Assembly: GCA_937880065.1 (NCBI GenBank)
Contig: CALFMA010000141.1
Location: 1 to 5,469 of the forward strand
DNA: 5,469 nucleotides
Reading direction: 5' to 3'
From: an uncultured Ruminococcus sp.
GTDB taxonomy: Bacteria; Bacillota_A; Clostridia; Oscillospirales; Ruminococcaceae
The position numbers and the translations under genes are program-made. Below are positions 1 to 5,340 of the stretch, in pieces (positions within the stretch are counted from its first letter, which is position 1; each line of letters starts with the position of its first letter). The notes beneath the pieces were generated by a model. That model was not told the DNA's origin. It did not search any database and was given only the letters and a program-made list of their open reading frames with translations.

Positions 1-317
1 CAGTCCTTTGTGTTTCGTGCGAATCGGCTGATGGACTTGGTATAGATTCTGTCGATTTTACCACGTCTGCAATCCTTCATCAGTCTTTGGAATTCGTCAC
101 GCTTATCGTCACGGGTACCGGTGATGCCTTCATCGGCATACAGGTCAACCAGTTCTTCTGTGGTCGAATCTTCAAACTTGTGGCTGTAATAGGTCAGCTG
201 TGCCTGATAGGAATTCAGCTGATCTTCGCTGCTTGAGCTGACTCGGCAGTAAGCGGCAACTCGCCGTTTCACTGTTTCGGTCATAATACTCGGTTGTATC
301 ACGGTTATCGTTGCCAT
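1..317 (-). CDS. Large serine recombinase (resolvase/invertase N-terminal domain), truncated by window edge
   Basis: N-terminal 105 residues of a serine site-specific recombinase; the rest lies beyond base 1. The catalytic motif YCRVSS is at residues 23-28; by alignment with resolvases, Ser27 (R-V-S) is the nucleophile that attacks DNA at crossover. YADEGITGT (about 55-63), the R-x-E-F-x-R-L segment and KSISRFARN (about 93-101) follow in the usual order for the catalytic domain of large serine recombinases. Such enzymes excise and integrate Clostridia elements of the TnpX/Tn4451 kind; that role is inferred here, because the DNA-binding recombinase and zinc-ribbon domains are outside the window. 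The start is ATG at 315-317, preceded by AGGTG five bases upstream. It follows the DUF3789 gene after a 78-base gap. Its coding sequence looks richer in G+C than the genes upstream, which may mean a separate origin. Confidence 0.93.
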   Translation of the reverse strand, partial: MATITVIQPSIMTETVKRRVAAYCRVSSSSEDQLNSYQAQLTYYSHKFEDSTTEELVDLYADEGITGTRDDKRDEFQRLMKDCRRGKIDRIYTKSISRFARNTKD

Positions 318-395
318 GCTTACACCTGCCTTTCCTTTTTTACTTACAACAATACCACATTTCTCTGTGAATTGGAATCACCAAACCGGACAAAT

Positions 396-515
396 TTACT
401 CGTCGGAATCTGTGTAATCTATATGCTTGTCCGCTTCTTTGCCTGCTATACAGCAACACATGGCAACTACTCCAATCGTACCGCCTACAATGCACCCAAT
501 AATAAATCCAATCAT
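396..515 (-). CDS. DUF3789-type 39-residue membrane mini-protein
   Basis: A 39-residue protein beginning MIGFIIGCIVGGTIGVVAM, followed by CCC and a charged tail rich in K, D and E. It is one glycine-rich hydrophobic helix (about residues 2-22), probably spanning the membrane once. Size, opening and the cysteine patch after the helix match DUF3789 proteins, which I know from Clostridia mobile elements; their function is unknown. The start is firm: GGAGG sits seven bases before the ATG, and that ATG overlaps the TGA of the upstream gene (ATGA, 3-base overlap shared as 512-515), a classic translational coupling. A longer minus-strand frame (340-624) crosses this locus but lacks such signals. Three adjacent cysteines could bind metal or be lipidated, but there is no proper lipobox, so this is speculation. 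Confidence 0.8.
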   Translation of the reverse strand: MIGFIIGCIVGGTIGVVAMCCCIAGKEADKHIDYTDSDE

Positions 516-676
516 GCTGCAACCTCCATATCTCGCGCAGAAGGAAACTCTGCAAATACTTCTGTGGCTGTTTTCTTTGCAACCTCTGCTTTCTGCTGCT
601 GAGTGAGATGTTCCTCGTTTTCAAGGAACACCTGCATCAGTGCGTACATCAGCTCTGCTTGCCCATATTTTTTCAT
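512..676 (-). CDS. 54-residue hypothetical helical protein
   Basis: I do not recognise this protein. It has 54 residues, no cysteine and no membrane segment. It begins MKKYGQAELMYALMQVFLEN and continues with a charged, glutamine- and alanine-rich stretch likely to be a helix. The gene is well supported: its ATG overlaps the stop of the helicase gene by one base (TAATG), an AGGGAG ribosome binding site lies about eight bases upstream inside the last helicase codons, and its TGA overlaps the next start. It therefore sits in a fully coupled chain of helicase, this protein and DUF3789. That placement suggests stoichiometric co-expression with the DinG-like helicase, for which it might be a partner, but nothing in its sequence shows that directly. 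Confidence 0.7.
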   Translation of the reverse strand: MKKYGQAELMYALMQVFLENEEHLTQQQKAEVAKKTATEVFAEFPSARDMEVAA

Positions 677-2631
677 TATCTCTGACTCCCTTCATTTGTT
701 ATTTTATCCCAGAATGTATGCAGTTCTTCAATGCTGTCAGCTCTGTTTTTTACAGAGAGTGCATCCAGTGCAACATCTGCATATTTTGCCTTTCCAAGGC
801 TCACTCTCGGCTCCAGTATGGATACGATGCCTGTATCACTTGCGGAGCGTATTAATCTGCCCACACCTTGTTTGAGCTGTATTACCATTTCGGGAACTGC
901 TACCTCATCAATCGGGTTCTCTGTCAGCGACATTTTATAGTCAATAATTGGTTCAGGCACGGGGAAGGGAAGTTTATAAATTATTACTTGTGACAAGCTT
1001 TCACCCTCTACATTAATGCCCTCCCAATAGGTTCCTGTTCCGAGGATTACGGAATTGGTATCTGCCTTGAATTTATCAAGCTGATATGCCTGTGAAGATG
1101 TTTTGCTCTGCATAAGGATTTTGTATGGAAGTTGCATATTACTCAGCTTCTTATACACATATTCCATATCTTCTTTTGAGGTGAAAAGAATAAGTGCCTT
1201 TCCGTTTGTTACTTCAAGGAGCTTTACGATTTCCGGTATAGAAGCTTCTCTGTATTGCTTTCTGCGGTCTATGCTTGGATATGGCAATGCAGCTGAACAG
1301 TACAGCATTGTATGATTATCGTAATCAAAGGGGGATTTCTTCGGCTCTGATACCATTCCGATTGCAGGATATCCGATGCTGTTCAGATAATAACTGCATT
1401 TTTCTCTCGGAGTTCCTGTTTCCTTGTCTGAAATCGTTGCTGATGTTAAAATTGTACACCTTCCCTGTGTAAACAGCAATCGTGAAATATCCTTACGAAT
1501 ATCTTTCTGACACACGCATAGTCTGAGTCTTTTATCTTTTTCAAGCCATACAAGATTATCATCCGCACTGTTGGAGACTTCACGCAGAAATTGCAATATT
1601 GCTCCTGCGTCCTTTTCCGTCCTTGCATTCAGCGTTGCAAGCTTTCTTCTGATAAGAATAAGTTTTTCACTGATATCCTTATTCATTTCCAGAAAGAATG
1701 AGGTCACATCTCCCTCAGATTCCAATTCCTGCTTATGCACCTGTACCCTGAACATACGGAACAGTTCTTCCAGTTCCATTATGATTTCTTCGGCATTTGA
1801 TTTTAAAATTGGATTTCGGATATTCTTTACAGATTCGGAGATTATATATACGATATCTGATTTGCTGTAGGATGTGGTATATGCATTTCTGAACTTGCTT
1901 TCAATATTGTGTGCCTCATCAATGATGTATGTACTGACTGATGAGCTGAATAACCCTTTTCCTTTCTGCTGATTCATGAGATGTGATACCAGCATATTCT
2001 GATTACAGATAACAATCGCACTTTCATACACAAGAGCCGATCTCATTTTGTGATACTGACAGCTTCGTGTATAGAGACAGCTTTTGCAACAATCTTTTCC
2101 AAAATTAGAAATACTGATCTTATCCCATTCTGTGTCGGAAATATTCATAGTAATCTCTGCCTTATCCTGTTGTCCGTTTCTTACCGTCTGCCACAAGCGA
2201 CCATAGTAGATATCATTCTTATGACGGCTGTACAAGCTATGTACTCGTTTCATGCAGGCGTAATTCTTCATGCCTTTTGCAAGAATGATATTTGCATGAA
2301 CACCAAGCATTTTCAGAACAGACTGTGCGTCGTGGTATAACTGCTCCTGCAAAGCAATTGTAGATGTTGCAATGATTACCTGCCTGCGTTCTCTGAAGAA
2401 CTGAATCAATGCAGGCACAAGATACGCAAAGGATTTACCGATACCTACTTCCGCTTCAACTGCAAGCGGTCTTTTTTCAGTAATCGCAGTGCATATCTCG
2501 TTTGCCATTTCCATTTGTCCTTCACGCATTTCAAATCCCTTTGCAGCGGATTCGTTGAAGAAGCGTTTTACTGTTTCATCAAGGGGATATTTTATCAGAT
2601 GCATCATATTTTCATTCCTCATTTCATTCAT
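676..2631 (-). CDS. DinG/XPD-type superfamily 2 Fe-S DNA helicase
   Basis: A 651-residue ATP-dependent helicase of the DinG/XPD/Rad3 family, which unwinds DNA 5'-to-3' and, in DinG, also R-loops. Motifs in order: Walker A EVGIGKSFAY (61-70, Lys66); TSTIALQEQL (89-98, motif Ia); four likely Fe-S cysteines, C126, C182 (or C181), C185 and C191, in the DinG/XPD position; the DEAH box IIDEAH (236-241); TSATIS (396-401, motif III); GTGTYWEGIN (531-540, motif V); and QGVGRLIRS (588-596, motif VI). No DnaQ-like exonuclease domain is present, unlike Bacillus-type DinG. It overlaps the mazF end by eight bases if the first ATG (2631) is used. That ATG has a weak ribosome binding site; a GAGGA eight bases before Met9 (ATG at 2605-2607) makes Met9 a serious alternative start. 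Its stop overlaps the next start (TAATG). Its role in the element may be replication or transfer of element DNA; that is inferred. Confidence 0.93.
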   Translation of the reverse strand: MNEMRNENMMHLIKYPLDETVKRFFNESAAKGFEMREGQMEMANEICTAITEKRPLAVEAEVGIGKSFAYLVPALIQFFRERRQVIIATSTIALQEQLYHDAQSVLKMLGVHANIILAKGMKNYACMKRVHSLYSRHKNDIYYGRLWQTVRNGQQDKAEITMNISDTEWDKISISNFGKDCCKSCLYTRSCQYHKMRSALVYESAIVICNQNMLVSHLMNQQKGKGLFSSSVSTYIIDEAHNIESKFRNAYTTSYSKSDIVYIISESVKNIRNPILKSNAEEIIMELEELFRMFRVQVHKQELESEGDVTSFFLEMNKDISEKLILIRRKLATLNARTEKDAGAILQFLREVSNSADDNLVWLEKDKRLRLCVCQKDIRKDISRLLFTQGRCTILTSATISDKETGTPREKCSYYLNSIGYPAIGMVSEPKKSPFDYDNHTMLYCSAALPYPSIDRRKQYREASIPEIVKLLEVTNGKALILFTSKEDMEYVYKKLSNMQLPYKILMQSKTSSQAYQLDKFKADTNSVILGTGTYWEGINVEGESLSQVIIYKLPFPVPEPIIDYKMSLTENPIDEVAVPEMVIQLKQGVGRLIRSASDTGIVSILEPRVSLGKAKYADVALDALSVKNRADSIEELHTFWDKITNEGSQR

Positions 2632-2971
2632 TTAGTCCAAGGCTTTTTTTCAGAGCCTTATCAATTTTCCGCATATCACTTCCGCTGAGTAACCCTATAT
2701 ATTTGCCAAGCCTGCTGATTGAGATTGTTCTGAGCTGCTCGGTAAGAACATATGACTTTTTACTGAAAATATCCTTGCTGTGCAGAGTTACATGGACTGC
2801 GGTTGTTTTCTTTTGTTTCGATGTGACCATTGCTACAATTGTGGTATCTGAATAATAATTGCCTTTATCGTTCTGTACGATGACAACCGGTCGGATACCG
2901 CTTTGCTCAGAGCCTGACGCTCCATTCATATTGGCAAAGTACACATCACCTCGTCTTGGTTTTCTATACAT
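2624..2971 (-). CDS. mazF: MazF/PemK-family mRNA interferase toxin without visible antitoxin
   Basis: A 115-residue endoribonuclease of the MazF/PemK/Kid family, normal length for the group. RRGDVYFANM (6-15), GSEQSGIRPVVIVQND (20-35) and SRLGKYIGLLS (86-96) are family hallmarks. R27 and T50 correspond to the catalytic Arg25 and Thr48 of the B. subtilis enzyme, so activity is expected. The start ATG (2969-2971) has AAAGGA seven bases upstream. There is no MazE-like gene before it: the 500 bases upstream hold a hairpin-rich block instead. The next gene, a DinG-like helicase, overlaps its last codons. Solitary MazF genes occur in Clostridia mobile elements, where the antitoxin may be elsewhere or control may be non-classical. 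The target sequence cannot be read from the protein; the Bacillus enzyme cuts at UACAU. Confidence 0.95.
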   Translation of the reverse strand: MYRKPRRGDVYFANMNGASGSEQSGIRPVVIVQNDKGNYYSDTTIVAMVTSKQKKTTAVHVTLHSKDIFSKKSYVLTEQLRTISISRLGKYIGLLSGSDMRKIDKALKKSLGLNE

Positions 2972-2992
2972 AGCAAATCCTTTCTATGTAAC

Positions 2993-3017
2993 AGCCGCCG
3001 CTTTATACACGGCGGCT
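2993..3017 (-). promoter_or_regulatory. 8-bp GC-rich hairpin in the mazF leader
   Basis: AGCCGCCG (2993-3000) pairs perfectly with CGGCGGCT (3010-3017) around a nine-base loop, 21 bases upstream of the mazF start codon and just before its ribosome binding site. No run of T follows on the minus strand, so a classical terminator is unlikely. It could be an attenuator, an RNA stability element or the 3' end of the structured RNA upstream. Confidence 0.6.
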
Positions 3018-3440
3018 ATAGGTCGTTTTACCTTTATGCCACCCCATCCGGGTGACTTCACTGCTGCTACACGCAGCAGCACTTTCCTTCAAATCGAAGG
3101 TGCCGGAAATTCTCTGACAGGATTACTCCTGCCCCCGCCGGCAAAAGGAACAACTTCGGCTGATTGGCGTCCTTACCAATCACATAGATCTGGGCCTCTT
3201 GGACTACAACATCCAAGCCGCTTTTTACGGAAGTACCTTACCCCAACTTTCATTGCCTTACAAAGCTGGCACTGCTTTGCTGATCTTCGCATATTTTCTC
3301 GCTCGCTCTTTCGAGGTCTTGGCGTATGGAGATCTCAGCTGACGGAAATGCATCCATCATCGGAGTACGACGTACCGAAGTGTTGATATTCAATTTTCAA
3401 GGTTCTCAGAAGAGCATCTCGTTCATGCCCCTCTATATTT
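2993..3440 (-). ncRNA. Candidate large structured RNA upstream of mazF (family not recognised)
   Basis: This gene-free stretch has about 50% G+C (181 of 360 bases in 3001-3360), against about 25-32% just to its right. Read on the minus strand it folds into successive perfect stems: 3261-3266/3274-3279; 3198-3203/3212-3217; 3161-3167/3176-3182; a three-tier stem 3095-3099/3154-3158, 3101-3106/3138-3143 and 3116-3122/3127-3133 capped by a GUAA loop; 3061-3067/3073-3079; 3040-3044/3050-3054; 3020-3023/3030-3033; and 2993-3000/3010-3017. The GNRA-type loop favours the minus strand as the RNA strand. Only short frames without ribosome binding sites cross it. The boundaries are approximate: the right one is where the A+T-rich tail of the sigma-like gene begins. 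It may be a free RNA, a long mazF leader or a single-stranded DNA structure used in transfer. I do not recognise it as tmRNA, RNase P RNA, 6S RNA or a group II intron domain V. Confidence 0.6.
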
Positions 3441-3472
3441 CTCTAGTAATCAAATTAAGGTTTGTCAGGGAT

Positions 3473-3991
3473 TTATTTTTTATTTTCTATCAATTTCAGC
3501 ATTTTTACCAAAATTCTTTTTTGTTTTTCGTTTAATGTTTGTCTACTAATACCATCAATCTTAGCAAGTGCGATTTGAGTTTTTTTGTTCCAAAAAAGTT
3601 CAAGTATAATTCTGCGCTCATCTTCATCAAGCTGTGCAAGTGCTTTGTAAAGCAACTCATATTGGTATTTTTCATAACACTCAATCTCGACGTTGACGGT
3701 TGTGTCCTCAATCACCTCTGTTATATCCTGAGCTTTTTCAAGTCGGTATTGCTCAAATGAAATAACCACAGGTTTCTTTCCACTTGCATCTTTGCTGATA
3801 TAGTCAGAATGATTCTTTTCTTTATCATTTTTTTTATAATCCTCGTAGCTGCATTCCAATACAGAAGTGCCAAACGAAATGTAATACCTTCCTTTGGTTT
3901 CCATAACATCTCTCTGGAATTCTTCCATAGTTACTTCCATATATTTTTCGCCGTTTGGATTTGTGTTGTATTCAAAATACTTAACGCTCAT
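3473..3991 (-). CDS. Sigma-70 region 4-like regulator of ICE type
   Basis: A 172-residue protein. The C-terminal part (about 110-168) is a sigma-70 region 4-like domain: ALAQLDEDERRIILELFW, then a helix-turn-helix around 138-160 (IALAKIDGISRQTLNEKQKR), which would contact promoter DNA. No sigma region 2 is seen. The N-terminal half instead has RYYISFGTSVLECSYEDY (35-52), a pattern I associate with sigma-like proteins of Clostridia integrative elements. It probably acts as a transcription activator or atypical sigma for element genes; no target is visible. The start at 3989-3991 is chosen because GGAGG lies six bases upstream; the open frame continues upstream to 4174 but runs through the terminator and has no ribosome binding site. 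A 10-bp inverted repeat abuts the ribosome binding site. Downstream lies the structured block before mazF, without an obvious terminator between them. Confidence 0.85.
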   Translation of the reverse strand: MSVKYFEYNTNPNGEKYMEVTMEEFQRDVMETKGRYYISFGTSVLECSYEDYKKNDKEKNHSDYISKDASGKKPVVISFEQYRLEKAQDITEVIEDTTVNVEIECYEKYQYELLYKALAQLDEDERRIILELFWNKKTQIALAKIDGISRQTLNEKQKRILVKMLKLIENKK

Positions 3992-4001
3992 GTTATACCT
4001 C

Positions 4002-4036
4002 CGTTTTGATTTCTTGTTGTTGGTTGAATCAAAACG
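4002..4036 (-). promoter_or_regulatory. 10-bp inverted repeat abutting the sigma-like gene's ribosome binding site
   Basis: CGTTTTGATT (4002-4011) and AATCAAAACG (4027-4036) are perfect inverted copies separated by 15 bases. The inner edge touches the GGAGG that starts translation of the sigma-like gene. As DNA it could be an operator, for example for autoregulation; as RNA it would form a hairpin hindering ribosome access. Which is true cannot be told from sequence. Confidence 0.55.
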
Positions 4037-4089
4037 AAGGCTTATGGATATTTTGCTGTCAAGCACAGCCAAGGGTAGGTGAATAACAT

Positions 4090-4127
4090 AAAAAGTCCTT
4101 TCCTCGTCAAACGAAGAAAGGACTTTT
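4090..4127 (-). terminator. Strong rho-independent terminator
   Basis: A 12-bp perfect stem (AAAAGTCCTTTC 4091-4102 with GAAAGGACTTTT 4116-4127), extended inward by TCG/CGA, is followed on the minus strand by five T. It should end transcripts coming from the ImmA and zinc-ribbon genes and so separates them from the sigma-like gene. On the plus strand four T follow, so it may act in both directions. Confidence 0.85.
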
Positions 4128-4128
4128 A

Positions 4129-4278
4129 ACGCTATACGAAACCATCGTGCAAATAAAAAATGCCGCAGAAACAAACAGACATAGCTATAGCGTAACTATA
4201 ACTTGTCTATCCGGTTTCGTACGGCGCTTGGCAGCCTGATTCTAATGAATCTTCTCCGCTTGCACGATTAAAAATCGT
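4129..4278 (-). promoter_or_regulatory. Dense inverted-repeat region ahead of the terminator (structured leader or attenuator)
   Basis: No gene is seen here. Perfect inverted repeats are 4135-4143/4213-4221 (TACGAAACC and GGTTTCGTA), 4144-4152/4260-4268 (ATCGTGCAA and TTGCACGAT), 4129-4136/4186-4193, 4177-4181/4204-4208, 4186-4190/4196-4200, 4238-4242/4247-4251 and 4264-4269/4273-4278. The first two interleave, so they form a pseudoknot or two alternative folds. Lying directly before a terminator, the region resembles a transcription attenuator or a small structured RNA ending at that terminator. No known riboswitch class is recognised. Confidence 0.5.
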
Positions 4279-4289
4279 AATAGTTATTA

Positions 4290-4544
4290 TTAAATTTTAG
4301 TAAGATATACTGTAAAGTCCTGATCTCTGCTGTGTCCAAATGTGCGGAAATAGGCAAAATTCAGAATATATTCATTCTTGCATTTTTTACACTTTACCTG
4401 CATATGTCCACGTGCATCTGCAAATACAGTCGAAATACGGAAATTACAATTCGGGCAAAGTATATCTCTTTTGGTCAGTGTTGCGACCTCTGCTTTTGAG
4501 ATTTCCAGTTTTTCAAAAATCTCATCATTCATTGATTCGATCAT
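4290..4544 (-). CDS. Small zinc-ribbon protein of unknown function
   Basis: An 84-residue protein with two CxxC knuckles, CPNC (30-33) and CKKC (52-55), 18 residues apart, forming a probable zinc ribbon; the spacing and the basic, G-containing linker resemble small cysteine-rich proteins carried by Gram-positive conjugative elements. The first 28 residues are acidic and likely helical. Its role is unknown; nucleic-acid binding or a protein partner are both possible. The start at 4544 overlaps the stop of the ImmA gene by one base (TAATG), indicating coupled translation; a later in-frame Met at residue 5 is an alternative because the ribosome binding site (GGTGG) is very close to the first ATG. 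Downstream come the inverted-repeat region and terminator, so this is the last gene of its transcript. Confidence 0.75.
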   Translation of the reverse strand: MIESMNDEIFEKLEISKAEVATLTKRDILCPNCNFRISTVFADARGHMQVKCKKCKNEYILNFAYFRTFGHSRDQDFTVYLTKI

Positions 4545-5278
4545 TATCCACCAGCTTTCCCATTATTCAGATGAAGCTCGTTGGATATATATTCGTCGAG
4601 TTTATGTTTCTCAAACAGCTTAAGCTGTTTCATTCGTATAGTAAGTGCTGTATATGATACGCCAAGATATGTTGCCATATCCTGAAGAATTTCCTTGTCT
4701 TTTGTTGTAAAGACATTTTCACCATAGATGCATATATTTTTTCCATTGGTGAACTGCAGGCAGGTGTTTCTCACAAGAGCTGACGGCATAAGCAATGCAG
4801 CGGCACCTCTGTCTGCCTGACATTCTCTGAAGCTCATCATTTCAGAAAGTTCTTCCATCGGATATTCTCTGCTGCTGTCAAATTCTCTGTGATAAGCAGA
4901 CACAACAGGCGAATTCGTAAGAATAGATTCGACATAATGGAAGACCTCATGTGCGATACAGAAGTATCTTCTACTGCGTTCATGCGGATATTTCAGAACT
5001 TTATCCAGCAGTATTGTTTTTTCGGGAATCAAAACAGACTGAATTTTCCCCTGATAGTATACTTTGATTGCTGTAACACCATCACCAAGAAAAGAGAGCT
5101 TGTTCGGATCATTTTCTGCAATCGAAACATACAACAGCTTCATCTTGAAGTAATTAATTGCAAAGTCTACAATATCTACGGGTTTGGTGTCATAAGTTTT
5201 ACCCTCATGCTGTCGAATAAGACATTCGCAGATTTCATCAATCTCTGCATTCCGAAAACGTGGGACTCGTTTATTCAT
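4544..5278 (-). CDS. ImmA/IrrE family metallopeptidase
   Basis: A 244-residue zinc-dependent protease of the ImmA/IrrE (COG2856) family. The gluzincin motif HEVFH is at 110-114, and ECQADRGAAALLMP (152-165) supplies the third zinc ligand, Glu152, and the typical AD..AA.LLMP helix. The C-terminal part (about 205-222, LGVSYTALTIRMKQLKLF) looks like the helix-turn-helix-like tail common in this family. In ICEBs1, ImmA cuts the repressor ImmR on DNA damage or cell-cell signals and so derepresses excision; a similar role is inferred here. The expected repressor partner is not intact in the window: immediately upstream there is only a frame-broken LexA-like fragment. The start ATG (5276-5278) has AGGAG eight bases upstream. 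The zinc-ribbon gene is coupled downstream by TAATG. Confidence 0.93.
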   Translation of the reverse strand: MNKRVPRFRNAEIDEICECLIRQHEGKTYDTKPVDIVDFAINYFKMKLLYVSIAENDPNKLSFLGDGVTAIKVYYQGKIQSVLIPEKTILLDKVLKYPHERSRRYFCIAHEVFHYVESILTNSPVVSAYHREFDSSREYPMEELSEMMSFRECQADRGAAALLMPSALVRNTCLQFTNGKNICIYGENVFTTKDKEILQDMATYLGVSYTALTIRMKQLKLFEKHKLDEYISNELHLNNGKAGG

Positions 5279-5312
5279 CTATTTCACTCCTGTCATTTTC
5301 AATATTTCTTGG

Positions 5313-5340
5313 CTTATACTGCGTTCTTAGCAAGTATAAG
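5313..5340. repeat. 8-bp perfect inverted repeat upstream of the ImmA gene
   Basis: CTTATACT (5313-5320) and AGTATAAG (5333-5340) flank 12 bases, 35 bases upstream of the ImmA start and overlapping the end of the LexA-like remnant. There is no T run, so it is not a typical terminator. An operator is possible, but with one copy only this stays a guess. Confidence 0.4.

Noticed and set aside
340..624. Minus-strand 94-codon frame across the two mini-genes
   Set aside because: It runs in another frame over the 54-residue and DUF3789 genes, which have good ribosome binding sites and stop/start overlaps; its own product is low-quality and cannot coexist plausibly.
2990..3360. Short minus-strand frames inside the structured block (for example a 36-codon frame beginning at the ATGATG near 3359, and a frame with CCC near its end around 3070)
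   Set aside because: None has a ribosome binding site, they lie in different frames, and none matches a family I know. A decayed gene with several frameshifts remains possible but the perfect hairpins are a better explanation.
2859..3386. Plus-strand open frame of 175 codons
   Set aside because: It lies antisense to the start of mazF and runs through the hairpin block, has no ribosome binding site, and its product is rich in P, S, R and L without a recognisable domain. It is open because the structured GC-rich block has few stops.
4034..4062. Promoter for the sigma-like gene from a perfect TTGACA (minus strand, 4062-4057)
   Set aside because: No acceptable -10 hexamer lies 16-18 bases downstream. 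The gene does need a promoter between the terminator and 3991, so this hexamer could still be part of one, but I cannot support it.
3473..4174. Longer 233-residue form of the sigma-like protein
   Set aside because: The extra 61 residues are encoded by the terminator and the inverted repeats, and there is no ribosome binding site; the ATG at 3989-3991 has GGAGG at ideal distance.
4144..4268. A miniature transposon with 9-bp terminal repeats
   Set aside because: The repeats are perfect, but no target-site duplication is seen outside them, and other repeats interleave across the ends, which fits a folded RNA or regulatory site better.
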